From: FEN-1139 sp964396375
Lineage (GTDB): Bacteria; Myxococcota_A; Polyangia; Polyangiales; Polyangiaceae
Assembly: GCA_964396375.1 (NCBI GenBank)
Contig: CAYNEY010000017.1
Location: 42,506-106,505, forward strand
Direction: 5' to 3'
DNA: 64,000 nt
A program made the translations under genes and the position numbers. This document shows positions 27,585 through 39,637 of the stretch, in pieces. How positions within the stretch are numbered: position 1 is the stretch's first letter; each line of letters begins with the position of its first letter. The notes under the pieces were generated by a model. The model saw nothing but the letters and a program-made list of their open reading frames with translations. It ran no database searches and had not been told where the DNA came from.

Positions 27585-28949
27585 TTATCGTTGAGTCGTT
27601 CGCGAATCCTGTGCGTCGGGCAGCCGTTGGTTCGAATGCTGGGCGAGCAGCAGACAGGAGAGGCTCAGCCTGACGTCCAAAGCATCATCGAGCAGTGATT
27701 TCGCGAAGTCAGCGAGTGCCCACTGAGCGCCGGTACGCTCGAAGACCTGCAGCTCGGTCTGGGCAGCATACCGACGCACGCGGGCGCTTGGAGCTCCGAG
27801 AGCTGCCCTGTGCCAGGGGAGTATTGACGTTTCGCCCATGAGCAGAAGAGCGCGAGCGGCAGCGAGCGCGGCAGCATCGACGTTCCGGGAGATTTGCAGC
27901 AGCTCAGTGTGGTCGTGGTCGCTGACTCGACCCCGGACCGCCAGAAGCAGGTACGCCTCGGTCTGGGTGAGTCGACTCGGTGCGGTGCGCGCCAGCGACA
28001 GGAAGGTATTATCCAGACCAGTCGAGCATCTCCCAAGGGCTCGCAACGCGAGACGTTGCTCCTGTTCTGTTCCCGTTACGAGATTGCGCTCGAGGCGGAC
28101 CAAAGCGGCGTGCCGTCCCGCGGCGTCGCCCTTGCACGCCAGATGTTCTGCGACCAGCACACCGACCAGCCCTGGCTCCTCAAGGGCGATCCGACGGAGT
28201 CGCTCAGTGCTCGGCCGCGAAACCGGCACCGCCGCCGCCCACGCCTCCGCCAAGGCTAGACGGTCGTCCACCGACGATGCGGGCCAGAGATCCTCGAGGC
28301 GGTGCAGTTCGCCGAGTTCGCCAAGGCCCCCGAGCGCGAGCGCGGCCCGGCGCCGCACCAGGTGATCCGGATCTCGCCTCAACACATCGTGGAGCGCCTC
28401 GACATCACCGCTGGTTGGTCGCCGGGCGGCGGCTCCCAGGGCGGCGCGACGCACCCGAACGTCCATGTCCAAGAACGCTTGGCGCCGAAATGACCAGTGT
28501 TCCGGAGCGATTGACGAGGCAGCGGCGAGGGCGCGGCGAGTGGGGGTCGAGGAGCGAGCGTGTTCGGCGTACTCCTCCTCAGACAGCTCGGTCCCTGACT
28601 CGATCAGCATACGTCGGGCCGTGTCCCCAGTTGCGTCACCGCGTGTGGCGAGTCGTTCCAGGGTGGTGGAGATGGGTTGGATGCAGGGCGTGACGTGTTC
28701 GAGATAGACAGGGCCGTGAGGGTCAGACAGCGAGAGCAAATCACGTTCGAGGAGTATGCGCGCCAGCTCCTGCACGTGCGAGAGCAGAAGGGGTGCCTCG
28801 GTTGCTCGCCGGTCGACCGCGCTGCGCACCTCCGCTAGACTACCCTCGCGCGCTATGCTCTGCATTGACACCGAACCGCAAGCGAACAAAAAGAGCAGCG
28901 TCGAAGAGTGTGCGACGTGACGCAACCAGACGACCGAGCGAGCGAGCAT
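27585..28949 (-). CDS. HEAT-repeat-like lipoprotein
   Basis: The start at 28949 gives a lipoprotein signal with lipobox LFAC (Cys24). The mature 430-residue protein is Ala/Leu/Arg-rich and helical, with HEAT-like units such as RRAALGAAARRPTSGDVEAL and HLVRRRAALALGGLGELGELHRLEDLW repeated over about 170-420. HEAT proteins are scaffolds for protein contacts, and I cannot name a partner. A longer in-frame reading to 29141 crosses the lipid-kinase gene on the other strand and is unlikely. The start codon shares its CATG with the divergent gene at 28948, leaving no space for separate promoters upstream of both coding regions. Confidence 0.72.
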   Translation of the reverse strand: MLARSVVWLRHVAHSSTLLFLFACGSVSMQSIAREGSLAEVRSAVDRRATEAPLLLSHVQELARILLERDLLSLSDPHGPVYLEHVTPCIQPISTTLERLATRGDATGDTARRMLIESGTELSEEEYAEHARSSTPTRRALAAASSIAPEHWSFRRQAFLDMDVRVRRAALGAAARRPTSGDVEALHDVLRRDPDHLVRRRAALALGGLGELGELHRLEDLWPASSVDDRLALAEAWAAAVPVSRPSTERLRRIALEEPGLVGVLVAEHLACKGDAAGRHAALVRLERNLVTGTEQEQRLALRALGRCSTGLDNTFLSLARTAPSRLTQTEAYLLLAVRGRVSDHDHTELLQISRNVDAAALAAARALLLMGETSILPWHRAALGAPSARVRRYAAQTELQVFERTGAQWALADFAKSLLDDALDVRLSLSCLLLAQHSNQRLPDAQDSRTTQR

Positions 28950-29916
28950 GCCAAGGATCACTAGCACAAGCCATTGGGCCGTGGCTTTGGTCATCAATCC
29001 GAGGGCTGGGTGGTTCACTCGACACGCCGGAGGGCTTGCGCAGCTTCGGAGCCGGGCACGGGAGCACGGAGCGATTCTTTGCGAGGCCGACTCTGGCTCA
29101 GAGCTCGAACGGCAGGTGCGCGCACTCTCCTCCGGGGGCATTACTCGGCTGGTGATTTGTGGGGGTGACGGGACTCAATCCCGCGTGTTCTCGGCCCTGG
29201 CCGGGAGTGGAAACCCGCAGCTGCCCGAGTTGGTCGTGCCGCGCTTCGGGACGGTCGGGACGATTGGCCGTCGTTGGTCGCTCGGGCGCTTACCGCTCAG
29301 TCTGGTCGAGCATGCGCTCACCGAGCGAGGAGGAATGGTCGTGTCGCAACCCTCGCTTCGAGTTCGACTCAGGGAGGCGGAGCGGACCGAGGCTGTTGGA
29401 TGCACCTTGGGTGCGGGGTTGGTCTCGCGGTTTTTCGAAGTCTACGAGGGCGCCGAACGACGCGGGATGCGCACGGCTCTGACCATTTTCGCCCGAACGT
29501 TCATCGGCTCCTTCTCGGGAGCTCGCACAGCACGAGAAATGCTCGAACTACGGCCGGCTCGGCTCGAGATCGACGGCGCGCCCCAGCCGGCATCGGCGTA
29601 CAACCTAGTGGTCTGTTCGGTGTTTCGTGATGTGGGGCTCGGGATCCGAGTCACCTATCGGGCTCCGGATGTGACCGGATCGTTGCACCTCGTGGCCAGC
29701 ACCCTTCCAGCTGCGCGCCTTGGTCGACAGGGACTCCGCGTATTCCGTGGGGTGCCTCTGCGCGGGCCCGGAATCGTCGATCGGCTCTGCCAGGACTTCA
29801 GCCTGGATTTTGCGTCGCGCGACGTGTTTGTGCTCGACGGTGAGCTGCTCTCGGCCAAGGGATTCCTGGTGAGCGCCGGCCCACTCCTGCCGATCTGGAC
29901 GCCGGCTAAGGGGTAG
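28948..29916 (+). CDS. Diacylglycerol-kinase-family lipid kinase
   Basis: This 322-residue protein shows the DAGK catalytic pattern: VALVINPRAG near the N-terminus, then ITRLVICGGDGTQSRVFSAL (GGDGT nucleotide motif at about residue 72). FGTVGTIGRRWSLG stands where family members have PxGTxNDxAR, so that motif is altered. The C-terminal beta-sandwich ends with FVLDGELLSAKG, matching the DGE motif. Such kinases phosphorylate diacylglycerol, sphingosine or related lipids. The substrate is open, and the altered middle motif makes a non-standard lipid more likely. The ATG at 28948 overlaps the start of the divergent lipoprotein gene. A GTG at 28981 is the alternative. The 3' end overlaps pyrG by 11 bp. 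Confidence 0.8.
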   Translation: MPRITSTSHWAVALVINPRAGWFTRHAGGLAQLRSRAREHGAILCEADSGSELERQVRALSSGGITRLVICGGDGTQSRVFSALAGSGNPQLPELVVPRFGTVGTIGRRWSLGRLPLSLVEHALTERGGMVVSQPSLRVRLREAERTEAVGCTLGAGLVSRFFEVYEGAERRGMRTALTIFARTFIGSFSGARTAREMLELRPARLEIDGAPQPASAYNLVVCSVFRDVGLGIRVTYRAPDVTGSLHLVASTLPAARLGRQGLRVFRGVPLRGPGIVDRLCQDFSLDFASRDVFVLDGELLSAKGFLVSAGPLLPIWTPAKG

Positions 29917-31525
29917 CGCGATCGCGGTGTGCTAACGCCGCCGCCACGAAGTGTGAGAACAGTGGATGGGCCGCCATCGGGCGGCTCTTGAATTCTGGGT
30001 GGAACTGGCACCCGATGAAGTACGGGTGGTTCGGGAGCTCTACCATCTCCACCAACTTGCCGTCAGGGCTGGTCCCTGAGAGCACAAGCCCAAACTCAGC
30101 TAGCTTGTCTCGGAACGTGTTGTTGACCTCGAACCGATGACGGTGCCGCTCTTGGATGGTGTCGATCCGGTAGATCCGAGCAGCCAGTGTGCCCGGCTGG
30201 ATGCGGCACGGGTACGCACCACGACGCATGGTTGCCCCCTTGTCCTTCACGCCCTCTTGTTCCTCCATCAGCGCGATGACAGGAAAGCGGAGATCCTTCT
30301 CGAACTCGGCGGAGTTGGCGTTGGCAAGGCCGCAGACGTGGCGCGCGTACTCGACCACTGCGAGCTGCATGCCGAGACAGATCCCGAAGAAGGGGAGGTC
30401 TTGCTCGCGAGCGTGGCGGATTGCCGCAATTTTTCCCTCGATTCCTCGATCGCCGAAGCCGCCTGGTACCAAGATGGCATCCAGACCCTGCAGGTGAGTC
30501 ACAGGTGAGCTGCGCTCGATGTCTTCGGAATCGATGTAGGTGAGCTCCACGGCAACACCATTCTCGAGCCCGCCATGCACCAGCGCCTCGTGGAGTGACT
30601 TGTAGCTGTCCTTGAGGTGAACGTATTTCCCCACGATGCCGATCCGCACCGAGCCGCGTTCGGGGTTTTTCACGCCTCCGATCACCTGCTTCCACACATC
30701 GAGGTTTGGCTGGCGCGACCAGATGTTGAGCTTCTCGCAGATCTCCTGATCGAGGCCTTCGGCGTGAAGGACAAGGGGGAGCTCATAGATGCATTTTACG
30801 TCCACCGTGGAGATCACCGCGTTGACCGGGACGTTGGAGAAGAGAGCGATCTTTTCCTTGAGGCCTTGGCTGATGGGACGATCACAACGACACAGCAGGA
30901 AATCAGGCTGGATCCCGATTTCTCTCATCTCGCGTACCGAGTGTTGGGTTGGTTTGGTCTTGAGCTCGCCGGCGGCAGCGATGTGCGGCACCAGCGTGAC
31001 GTGCACGCTCACCGCGTTCTGTGGACCGACCTCGAGACGAAGTTGGCGTATTGCTTCCAGGAACGGTAGGGACTCGATGTCCCCCACGGTTCCGCCGATC
31101 TCGACGATCGCGATATCAGCGTCTGACGTCGCCGCGAATATCCGAGATTTGATCTCATCGGTGATGTGCGGGATCACCTGAACCGTGGCGCCCAGATATG
31201 CGCCGCGCCGTTCCTTCTCGATCACGGCTTGATAGATTCGCCCGGTCGTCAAGTTGGAGTCACGAGTGAGCTGCGCGGTGGTGTAACGCTCGTAGTGTCC
31301 AAGATCGAGGTCCGTCTCCGCGCCGTCCTCGGTCACGAAGACCTCTCCGTGCTGGTAGGGCGACATGGTTCCCGGATCCACGTTGATGTATGGGTCGAGT
31401 TTCATGTGCGTGACGCGGAGGCCCCGCGCCTCGAGCAGCGCGCCCATCGAGGCCGCTGCCAAACCCTTGCCAATCGAGGAGACTACACCTCCCGTCACCA
31501 AAATGAACTTGGTTCGCCGACTCAT
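29906..31525 (-). CDS. pyrG: CTP synthase
   Basis: This 539-residue enzyme aminates UTP to CTP with glutamine as N donor. The synthetase domain (about 1-265) begins TKFILVTGGVVSSIGKG and holds HMKLDPYINVDPGTMSP and HYERYTT. The class I glutamine amidotransferase domain (about 290-539) has the oxyanion loop region LVPGGFGDRG, nucleophile Cys in FFGICLGMQ, and HPEFKSRP. The length is that of the family. The ATG at 31525 was chosen because GAGGTG lies 5 bases upstream and the family motif starts at once; an in-frame ATG at 31558 is further from it. It overlaps the end of the convergent lipid-kinase gene. CTP feeds phospholipid and nucleic-acid synthesis. Confidence 0.97.
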   Translation of the reverse strand: MSRRTKFILVTGGVVSSIGKGLAAASMGALLEARGLRVTHMKLDPYINVDPGTMSPYQHGEVFVTEDGAETDLDLGHYERYTTAQLTRDSNLTTGRIYQAVIEKERRGAYLGATVQVIPHITDEIKSRIFAATSDADIAIVEIGGTVGDIESLPFLEAIRQLRLEVGPQNAVSVHVTLVPHIAAAGELKTKPTQHSVREMREIGIQPDFLLCRCDRPISQGLKEKIALFSNVPVNAVISTVDVKCIYELPLVLHAEGLDQEICEKLNIWSRQPNLDVWKQVIGGVKNPERGSVRIGIVGKYVHLKDSYKSLHEALVHGGLENGVAVELTYIDSEDIERSSPVTHLQGLDAILVPGGFGDRGIEGKIAAIRHAREQDLPFFGICLGMQLAVVEYARHVCGLANANSAEFEKDLRFPVIALMEEQEGVKDKGATMRRGAYPCRIQPGTLAARIYRIDTIQERHRHRFEVNNTFRDKLAEFGLVLSGTSPDGKLVEMVELPNHPYFIGCQFHPEFKSRPMAAHPLFSHFVAAALAHRDRATP

Positions 31526-31530
31526 CACAT

Positions 31531-31536
31531 CACCTC
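31531..31536 (-). promoter_or_regulatory. Ribosome binding site GAGGTG of pyrG
   Basis: GAGGTG on the minus strand, 5 bases before the ATG at 31525. It favours this start over the ATG at 31558. Confidence 0.75.
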
Positions 31537-31574
31537 GGTTTTCAGCAATCGATACCATTCTGGTCGACTCCCGA

Positions 31575-32219
31575 TCAGAATGTCCCGAGGACGGTCACGC
31601 CGGTCCCGGTATCGGAAGCGAGTTGGGGGACGATCCGGAAGCTGGTCTGTGTGGGAACCGAAGCTGGCGGCGTGACCGCGGGTTGTCCGGCTGTGGCCGT
31701 TGACATTACGATACCCTGGATGGCGATCGCGAGCGATCCGGATTGCCCCAGAGCATCGAGCGAAACCAGAACGGTACGGAGTACAAGTTCGGTAAGGCTG
31801 CAGTTTGGCTCGGACGCGGGGCACCCAGTCTTCGAAAGGTCCAGGAAGGGTCCAGCGATCGGAATCTTGAGGTGGTCCCTCCCAGGCGCGCTGGTCCACA
31901 TCTCACCGATCCCGAGGGCTCCAGCGTACCAGAGTGCGGTTGCGCCGAGACCGACACCAATGGTCAACATGCGCGCCTCAGGCGGAGGCAAGCGTTTGGC
32001 CTCGGCCCTCTCGGGCTCGATCACCGGCACCATCGGCGAGGTCGTGAGAGACGCCGAAGGAGGAAGTGGGCCTGCGGTAGGGGTCGAAGTGGCAGACGCT
32101 GCGACGGCCGTTGCAGCGGCGCCATTGGTCGTGGGCTGGGCACAGAGCGGGTTTGGAACACCCCACGCTGAGAGGCCAACCACCATGGTTGTGAAGAGCC
32201 GCGGGTTCCAGAGAAACAC
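31575..32219 (-). CDS. Secreted protein of unknown function
   Basis: This 214-residue protein has a signal peptide (LFTTMVVGLSAWGVPNPLCA, cleavage about residue 27), a Thr/Ala/Pro-rich linker to about 80, then a region with two hydrophobic stretches (MLTIGVGLGATALWYAGALGIGEMW and VLRTVLVSLDALGQSGSLAIAIQGIV) and a Cys pair in TGCPASEPNC. The pattern suggests an exported membrane-associated protein, typical of the many uncharacterised envelope proteins of myxobacteria. It is 49 bp upstream of pyrG on the same strand and could be co-transcribed with it. I do not recognise the family. Confidence 0.6.
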   Translation of the reverse strand: MFLWNPRLFTTMVVGLSAWGVPNPLCAQPTTNGAAATAVAASATSTPTAGPLPPSASLTTSPMVPVIEPERAEAKRLPPPEARMLTIGVGLGATALWYAGALGIGEMWTSAPGRDHLKIPIAGPFLDLSKTGCPASEPNCSLTELVLRTVLVSLDALGQSGSLAIAIQGIVMSTATAGQPAVTPPASVPTQTSFRIVPQLASDTGTGVTVLGTF

Positions 32220-32349
32220 GTTCCCTTCTGGTCGCTCTCGGCGCTGATTTCAAGTCTCACGTCGGCCAAATCCGGCAGCAGACTAGATTCGACCGGCCGG
32301 TTCGCGAAGACGAGGCAAAGAGAGCACTCTCGAGTCCCTGGTCTTGGGG

Positions 32350-33897
32350 CTATTCGAGGTCTCCGAGAGAAGACCAACGCCCCTCCGCGCTGCTGCGGAA
32401 GTTTCGGGCGCGTGAACGCACCAGCGCCACCTGATCCTCGTGCCAGAGTGGGACGACTGGCATGTCCGCGAGCAGGAGCCGGGCCAGCTCCCTGTAGTGG
32501 AGCGCTCGTTGTTCACGATTGAGCTCTTCTGACGCCAGGTCGAGCAGACGACCTGCCGTGGCGCTCAGGTAACGAGCACGGTTTCCTCCGCGTTTCTCAG
32601 CATCGGGAATGTTGCGGTGGTGAAAAAACCAGGTGAGCACGTTGGGCTCGGTAAACTCGGGGATTTGCAGGATGGCAAGGTCAAAGTGTCCTTGATCCAA
32701 CCGGGCCAGAAGCACACCAAGATCCAGCGGGATCACTCGGGTGTTGAGGCCAAGCTCCGTAAGCATTTGCGCGACGGCGCGGGCTACCAGCACACGGCTT
32801 CGATCGGTGCTCGACAGCAGGGTTACCGGTCGCAGTTGAGAGAGCACGCTGGCTGCGGCCTCGGGCGCGTAGGGGAGAGAGGGCAGGCCCTTCGGCGCTG
32901 CCCAATGCGACGGAGGGAACAGTGACCGGGCGACTACGGCATGGCCTCCGTAGAGATGCTCCACGATCAGCTTCCGATCGATCCCAAGCGACAAAGCTCT
33001 GCGCACTTCCGCACGATCCAGACCGGGACGTTGGTTGTGGACCAGCAGGTAGGTGACGTTGGCGCCGGGGCGCGTCACTTCGAAGACCCCGTTGAATGAG
33101 CGACCAGCCAGTTGGGCGAGTGATTGTGGAAGTTCGAGGATCGTGCTCTGTCCAGAGAGCAAGCTCATCGTGCGCGCTGTTTCATCCCGGTATGTGCGCA
33201 CCACGATCGGTGTGTTCGGGGTCTTATCCACGCCATTTGTGGCGGGGAGCAACCGCACACGGCCTGGCTCCAAGGCGTCCACGCGAAATCGACCGAGACC
33301 GTCGAGCTCGAGTCCAAGATTTCGGGGTGCACGCGCCTGATCGGCACGCAGGATCGGGACCTCGAGATCGGTCATCCAAGTGGCACGCGGCTCCGAGAGG
33401 CAGAGTTCAAGCTCCAAAGGAGAGTGCTCTGTGCAGGAGGTGAAGGTCGACACGACGCTTTGGTGTGGACTTGCCAGCTCGGGATCGATCAGGGCTTCGA
33501 GAGTGGCACAGACGTCGTGTGCCGTCAGGGCTGCTCCGCTATGAAAACGGGCTTGAGCGCGCAGCGTCACATCGATGCAGCGACAGGGTCGATAGCGGAG
33601 GCTCTCTGCGAAATACGGGAGAGGCTCGAGCGTGTTTGGATCGAGCCGAACCAGCGAGCCATGCACCAGTCGCGAGAGCTTGACGTCGAGGGCACGAGTA
33701 GCATACCTCGGATCGAGAGTGGTGCTCTCAGAGACAACGCTGATCTCGAGGTCGCTGTGGTGAGCGGAGTGCCGTCCCGTACACCCGAGGGCGGTCGCCA
33801 CAATCAGAACCCAGACCCGCCGGGCAGCCCGCGATTGCAGTACTGGTCTTGGATTGTGTTTGGCTCCAGGGTATGAATCCACCGTGCACCGGACCAT
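32350..33897 (-). CDS. Peptide/oligosaccharide ABC-transporter solute-binding lipoprotein (SBP family 5)
   Basis: This 515-residue protein has a lipoprotein signal ending at LGC (Cys39) after a rather long N-region. The body matches DppA/OppA-type binding proteins: STTLDPRYATRALD near the start, FAESLRYRPC, ALTAHDVCATLEALIDPE, ALSLGIDRKLIVEHLYGGHA, and a C-terminal LLADMPVVPLWHEDQVAL. No permease or ATPase is beside it. A longer in-frame reading to 34362 lies over the PBP4 gene and is not credible. The ATG at 33897 or a GTG at 33882 both overlap or abut the start region of the divergent dacB. It may serve a transporter encoded elsewhere or act as a peptide sensor. Confidence 0.8.
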   Translation of the reverse strand: MVRCTVDSYPGAKHNPRPVLQSRAARRVWVLIVATALGCTGRHSAHHSDLEISVVSESTTLDPRYATRALDVKLSRLVHGSLVRLDPNTLEPLPYFAESLRYRPCRCIDVTLRAQARFHSGAALTAHDVCATLEALIDPELASPHQSVVSTFTSCTEHSPLELELCLSEPRATWMTDLEVPILRADQARAPRNLGLELDGLGRFRVDALEPGRVRLLPATNGVDKTPNTPIVVRTYRDETARTMSLLSGQSTILELPQSLAQLAGRSFNGVFEVTRPGANVTYLLVHNQRPGLDRAEVRRALSLGIDRKLIVEHLYGGHAVVARSLFPPSHWAAPKGLPSLPYAPEAAASVLSQLRPVTLLSSTDRSRVLVARAVAQMLTELGLNTRVIPLDLGVLLARLDQGHFDLAILQIPEFTEPNVLTWFFHHRNIPDAEKRGGNRARYLSATAGRLLDLASEELNREQRALHYRELARLLLADMPVVPLWHEDQVALVRSRARNFRSSAEGRWSSLGDLE

Positions 33898-35368
33898 ATC
33901 GCGCTTTCGAATCCGAGTCTGCTGGCTTCTGACGGTGGCGGGGAGCCTGAGCCAGCCCGCGCTCGGCCACGTAGACCAGGAGCCTGATGAGTCTCGTGGC
34001 GCGACAGTGATTGATGCGCGCGCAGAGCCGAGTTGGGCCGAGCTGATTGATTGGGTAGAGTCGCGTGACGGTCGCGTCGGCATGGCTGTCGCCGAGCTGG
34101 AATCGGGCGAGAAGCTCGCGTATCGGGCAGATGTGCCCCAGAATCCCGCCTCGACGAGCAAGCTGCTCACGGCGGCAGGTGCGCTGCTCCGGCTCGGACC
34201 GGACCGGCGCTTCGTGGTGAGGCTGCATGGGCAGCTCGGCCGGGGCAGCGTCTCTTCGTTGGTGTTGTGGAGCGATGGGGATCCCGCTCTCGAACCCAGG
34301 GTGCTCGATGAACTGGTAGCGACTCTGGTGGGGCTGGGAGTGCGCCGCGTGCTTGGTCCCATCGGTGTTGATCAGAGTTGTTTCGATGCGGAGACGACAC
34401 CCCCGGCTTTCGACCAACAACCAGACGAATGGGCGGGGTTTCGCGCTCCGGTGAGCGCGGTGGCGGTTGCCAGAAACACGGTCAGGCTCAGGGTTCGCGC
34501 GGGCCAAGCTGGGCAAGCAGCGCAGGTCGAGTTCTTCCCCGCTGGCGCATTGCTCGGATCCACCGGTGAGGTTCGCACTGTGGAGGGGAGAGGTGCACGG
34601 GTCTCGTGGCAGTTGATCCCGGATGGGCGCGAGTTGGTGGCGGAGGTCGGTGGATGGATCGGCGAGGGCTCATCTGGGGTGGTCGAGACGCGCAGACTCG
34701 CCGATCCTCGCCTGGCTCCAGCGCGGATCTTGTCGGAAGCGCTCAAGAGGAAAGGCGTCTCGGTCAACGAGCGTGTTGTGGAGCGCAGCGTCGACGAACT
34801 CCCGGTGTTGGCTCTGCATCACTCGGCTCCGGTGTCGCGCCTCTTGAGTCGCTTGGGCAAGGATAGCGACAATTTCACGGCTGAGATGCTGCTGAAGGCG
34901 GTTGGGGCGGTCACCACCGGTGGACCGGGCGCGAGTGCGGCCGGGGCCGAAGAACTCGAGCGTGTGCTGATTACCCTCGGGCCACTCGAGCCGGGCACAC
35001 AGCTCAAGAACGGCTCCGGGCTTTTTCGTGCCAACCTGCTCAGCGCCAGCGCGTTGGTGCGCGTGCTCCTGTTTGCACTTCGCCATCCGGCCCTCGGCCA
35101 GACATACCTCGAACACCTCGCAGTCTCGGGGCTAGATGGCACTCTACGGAGACGCCTTTCCGTTCTCCCCCCGGGAATTCGGGTGTTGGGTAAGACCGGC
35201 ACGCTCCGTGACGTGGACGCGCTGGCGGGATATCTTGTCCAGCACGATCGGACGCTGGCAGCGTTCGCTATCCTGGTGGACGGTCTGAGCGATCACGCAG
35301 AAGTGCGCAAGCGGATCGACGCCTGGGTGCGTGGGTTAGCGCGGCGGAGCAGCGCCCGCGAGGTCGGC

Positions 35369-38731
<3,363 letters not shown>

Positions 38732-39053
38732 GGGGCCTCGTTGGGGAGCGAGGTCAGGCTCGCGTGGCGCGTCTAGCACACAAACACCCCAGCACTTTCG
38801 GATTGTCGTCGGCTAACAGGCCCAGAATAGGCCAATTGGCCAGGCAGAAAACGCCCTTGTGCCTGATTCTGATGGATAGGCGGCGGGCGATTGTTTGTCC
38901 TTCTGACCGATGTGATACGCTCTGAGTCCCGCGGTCCAATGGCCGAGCTTGACGCGCCGCGAACGATCCGTCATAAGGCTGCGCTCCCGCTGGCACACGT
39001 CACCGGGTTCTCGTTGCACCGGATCCCACGGTGCCCCACCAGTCGAGCCTGTC
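38732..39053. other. Intergenic region between carB and rpmI
   Basis: This 322-bp stretch must hold the divergent promoters of carB and the ribosomal operon. A weak candidate for the latter is ttgttt at 38891-38896 with gatacg at 38914-38919 (17-base spacing) in a TGTGATACG context. I see no infC and no obvious L20-type leader. Confidence 0.3.
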
Positions 39054-39251
39054 ATGCCCAAGATGAAGAGCAATCGCGCTGCCTGCAAGCGCTTCAAGAT
39101 CACCGGTTCGGGACGTGTTCGTCGCTCCAAGTGCGGTGCGCAGCATGGCCTCATCGGCAAGAGTCGGACGCGACGCCGTCGCTTGCGCGACAACGACATG
39201 GTGGCTCCCCCGATGGAGAAGCGGATCAAGCTGATGTTGCCGTACGGCTGA
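39054..39251 (+). CDS. rpmI: 50S ribosomal protein bL35
   Basis: This 65-residue basic protein reads MPKMKSNRAACKRFKITGSG at the start, with KCGAQHGLIGKS in the middle and IKLMLPYG at the end. This is the full bL35 pattern at normal length. The ATG at 39054 was chosen on family length, since a longer in-frame reading from 38949 is not conserved. It is followed 19 bp later by rplT. The usual upstream partner infC (IF3) is missing here. Confidence 0.97.
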   Translation: MPKMKSNRAACKRFKITGSGRVRRSKCGAQHGLIGKSRTRRRRLRDNDMVAPPMEKRIKLMLPYG

Positions 39252-39257
39252 TTTTCT

Positions 39258-39263
39258 AAGGAG
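39258..39263 (+). promoter_or_regulatory. Ribosome binding site AAGGAG of rplT
   Basis: AAGGAG stands 7 bases before the ATG at 39271, between the rpmI stop and rplT. Confidence 0.9.
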
Positions 39264-39270
39264 ATCGACA

Positions 39271-39621
39271 ATGCCCCGCGTTAAGAGAGGTCCGCAACCC
39301 CGTCGTCGTCACAAGCGCGTGCTCGAGCAGTGCGAAGGTTTCTGGGGTGGTCGCAAGAATCGCATCCGGCAGGCGATGCATGTGCTGTGGAAGTCGTGGC
39401 AGTACGCCTATGTAGGGCGCAAGCGCCGCAAGCGTGACTTCCGCCGGCTGTGGATCACCCGGATCACAGCTGCCTGTCACGAGAACGGCGTGAGCTACTC
39501 CCGGTTCATGGGCGCCCTCAAGGTGAAGGGTATCGAGCTCGACCGGAAGGTGCTAGCCGAACTCGCGGTGACGGATCCCGCTGCTTTCAAACAACTGACG
39601 AGTCTGGTTCCCGCCGGCTGA
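39271..39621 (+). CDS. rplT: 50S ribosomal protein bL20
   Basis: This 116-residue protein has the bL20 signature: MPRVKRGPQPRRRHKRVLEQ, GFWGGRKNRIRQA, RRLWITRITAACHENG, YSRFMGALKVKGIELDRKVLAELA. The length is usual. bL20 is an early assembly protein of the large ribosomal subunit and in many bacteria represses its own operon through the mRNA leader; no such leader is evident here. It lies in an operon with rpmI and pheS, 16 bp before pheS. Confidence 0.98.
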   Translation: MPRVKRGPQPRRRHKRVLEQCEGFWGGRKNRIRQAMHVLWKSWQYAYVGRKRRKRDFRRLWITRITAACHENGVSYSRFMGALKVKGIELDRKVLAELAVTDPAAFKQLTSLVPAG

Positions 39622-39637
39622 GCTGGGGTCCTCGCTG

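Noticed and set aside
33898..34362. N-terminal extension of the solute-binding protein on the minus strand
   Set aside because: Ser/Thr/Arg-rich nonsense-like sequence opposite dacB; the lipoprotein signal is further downstream.
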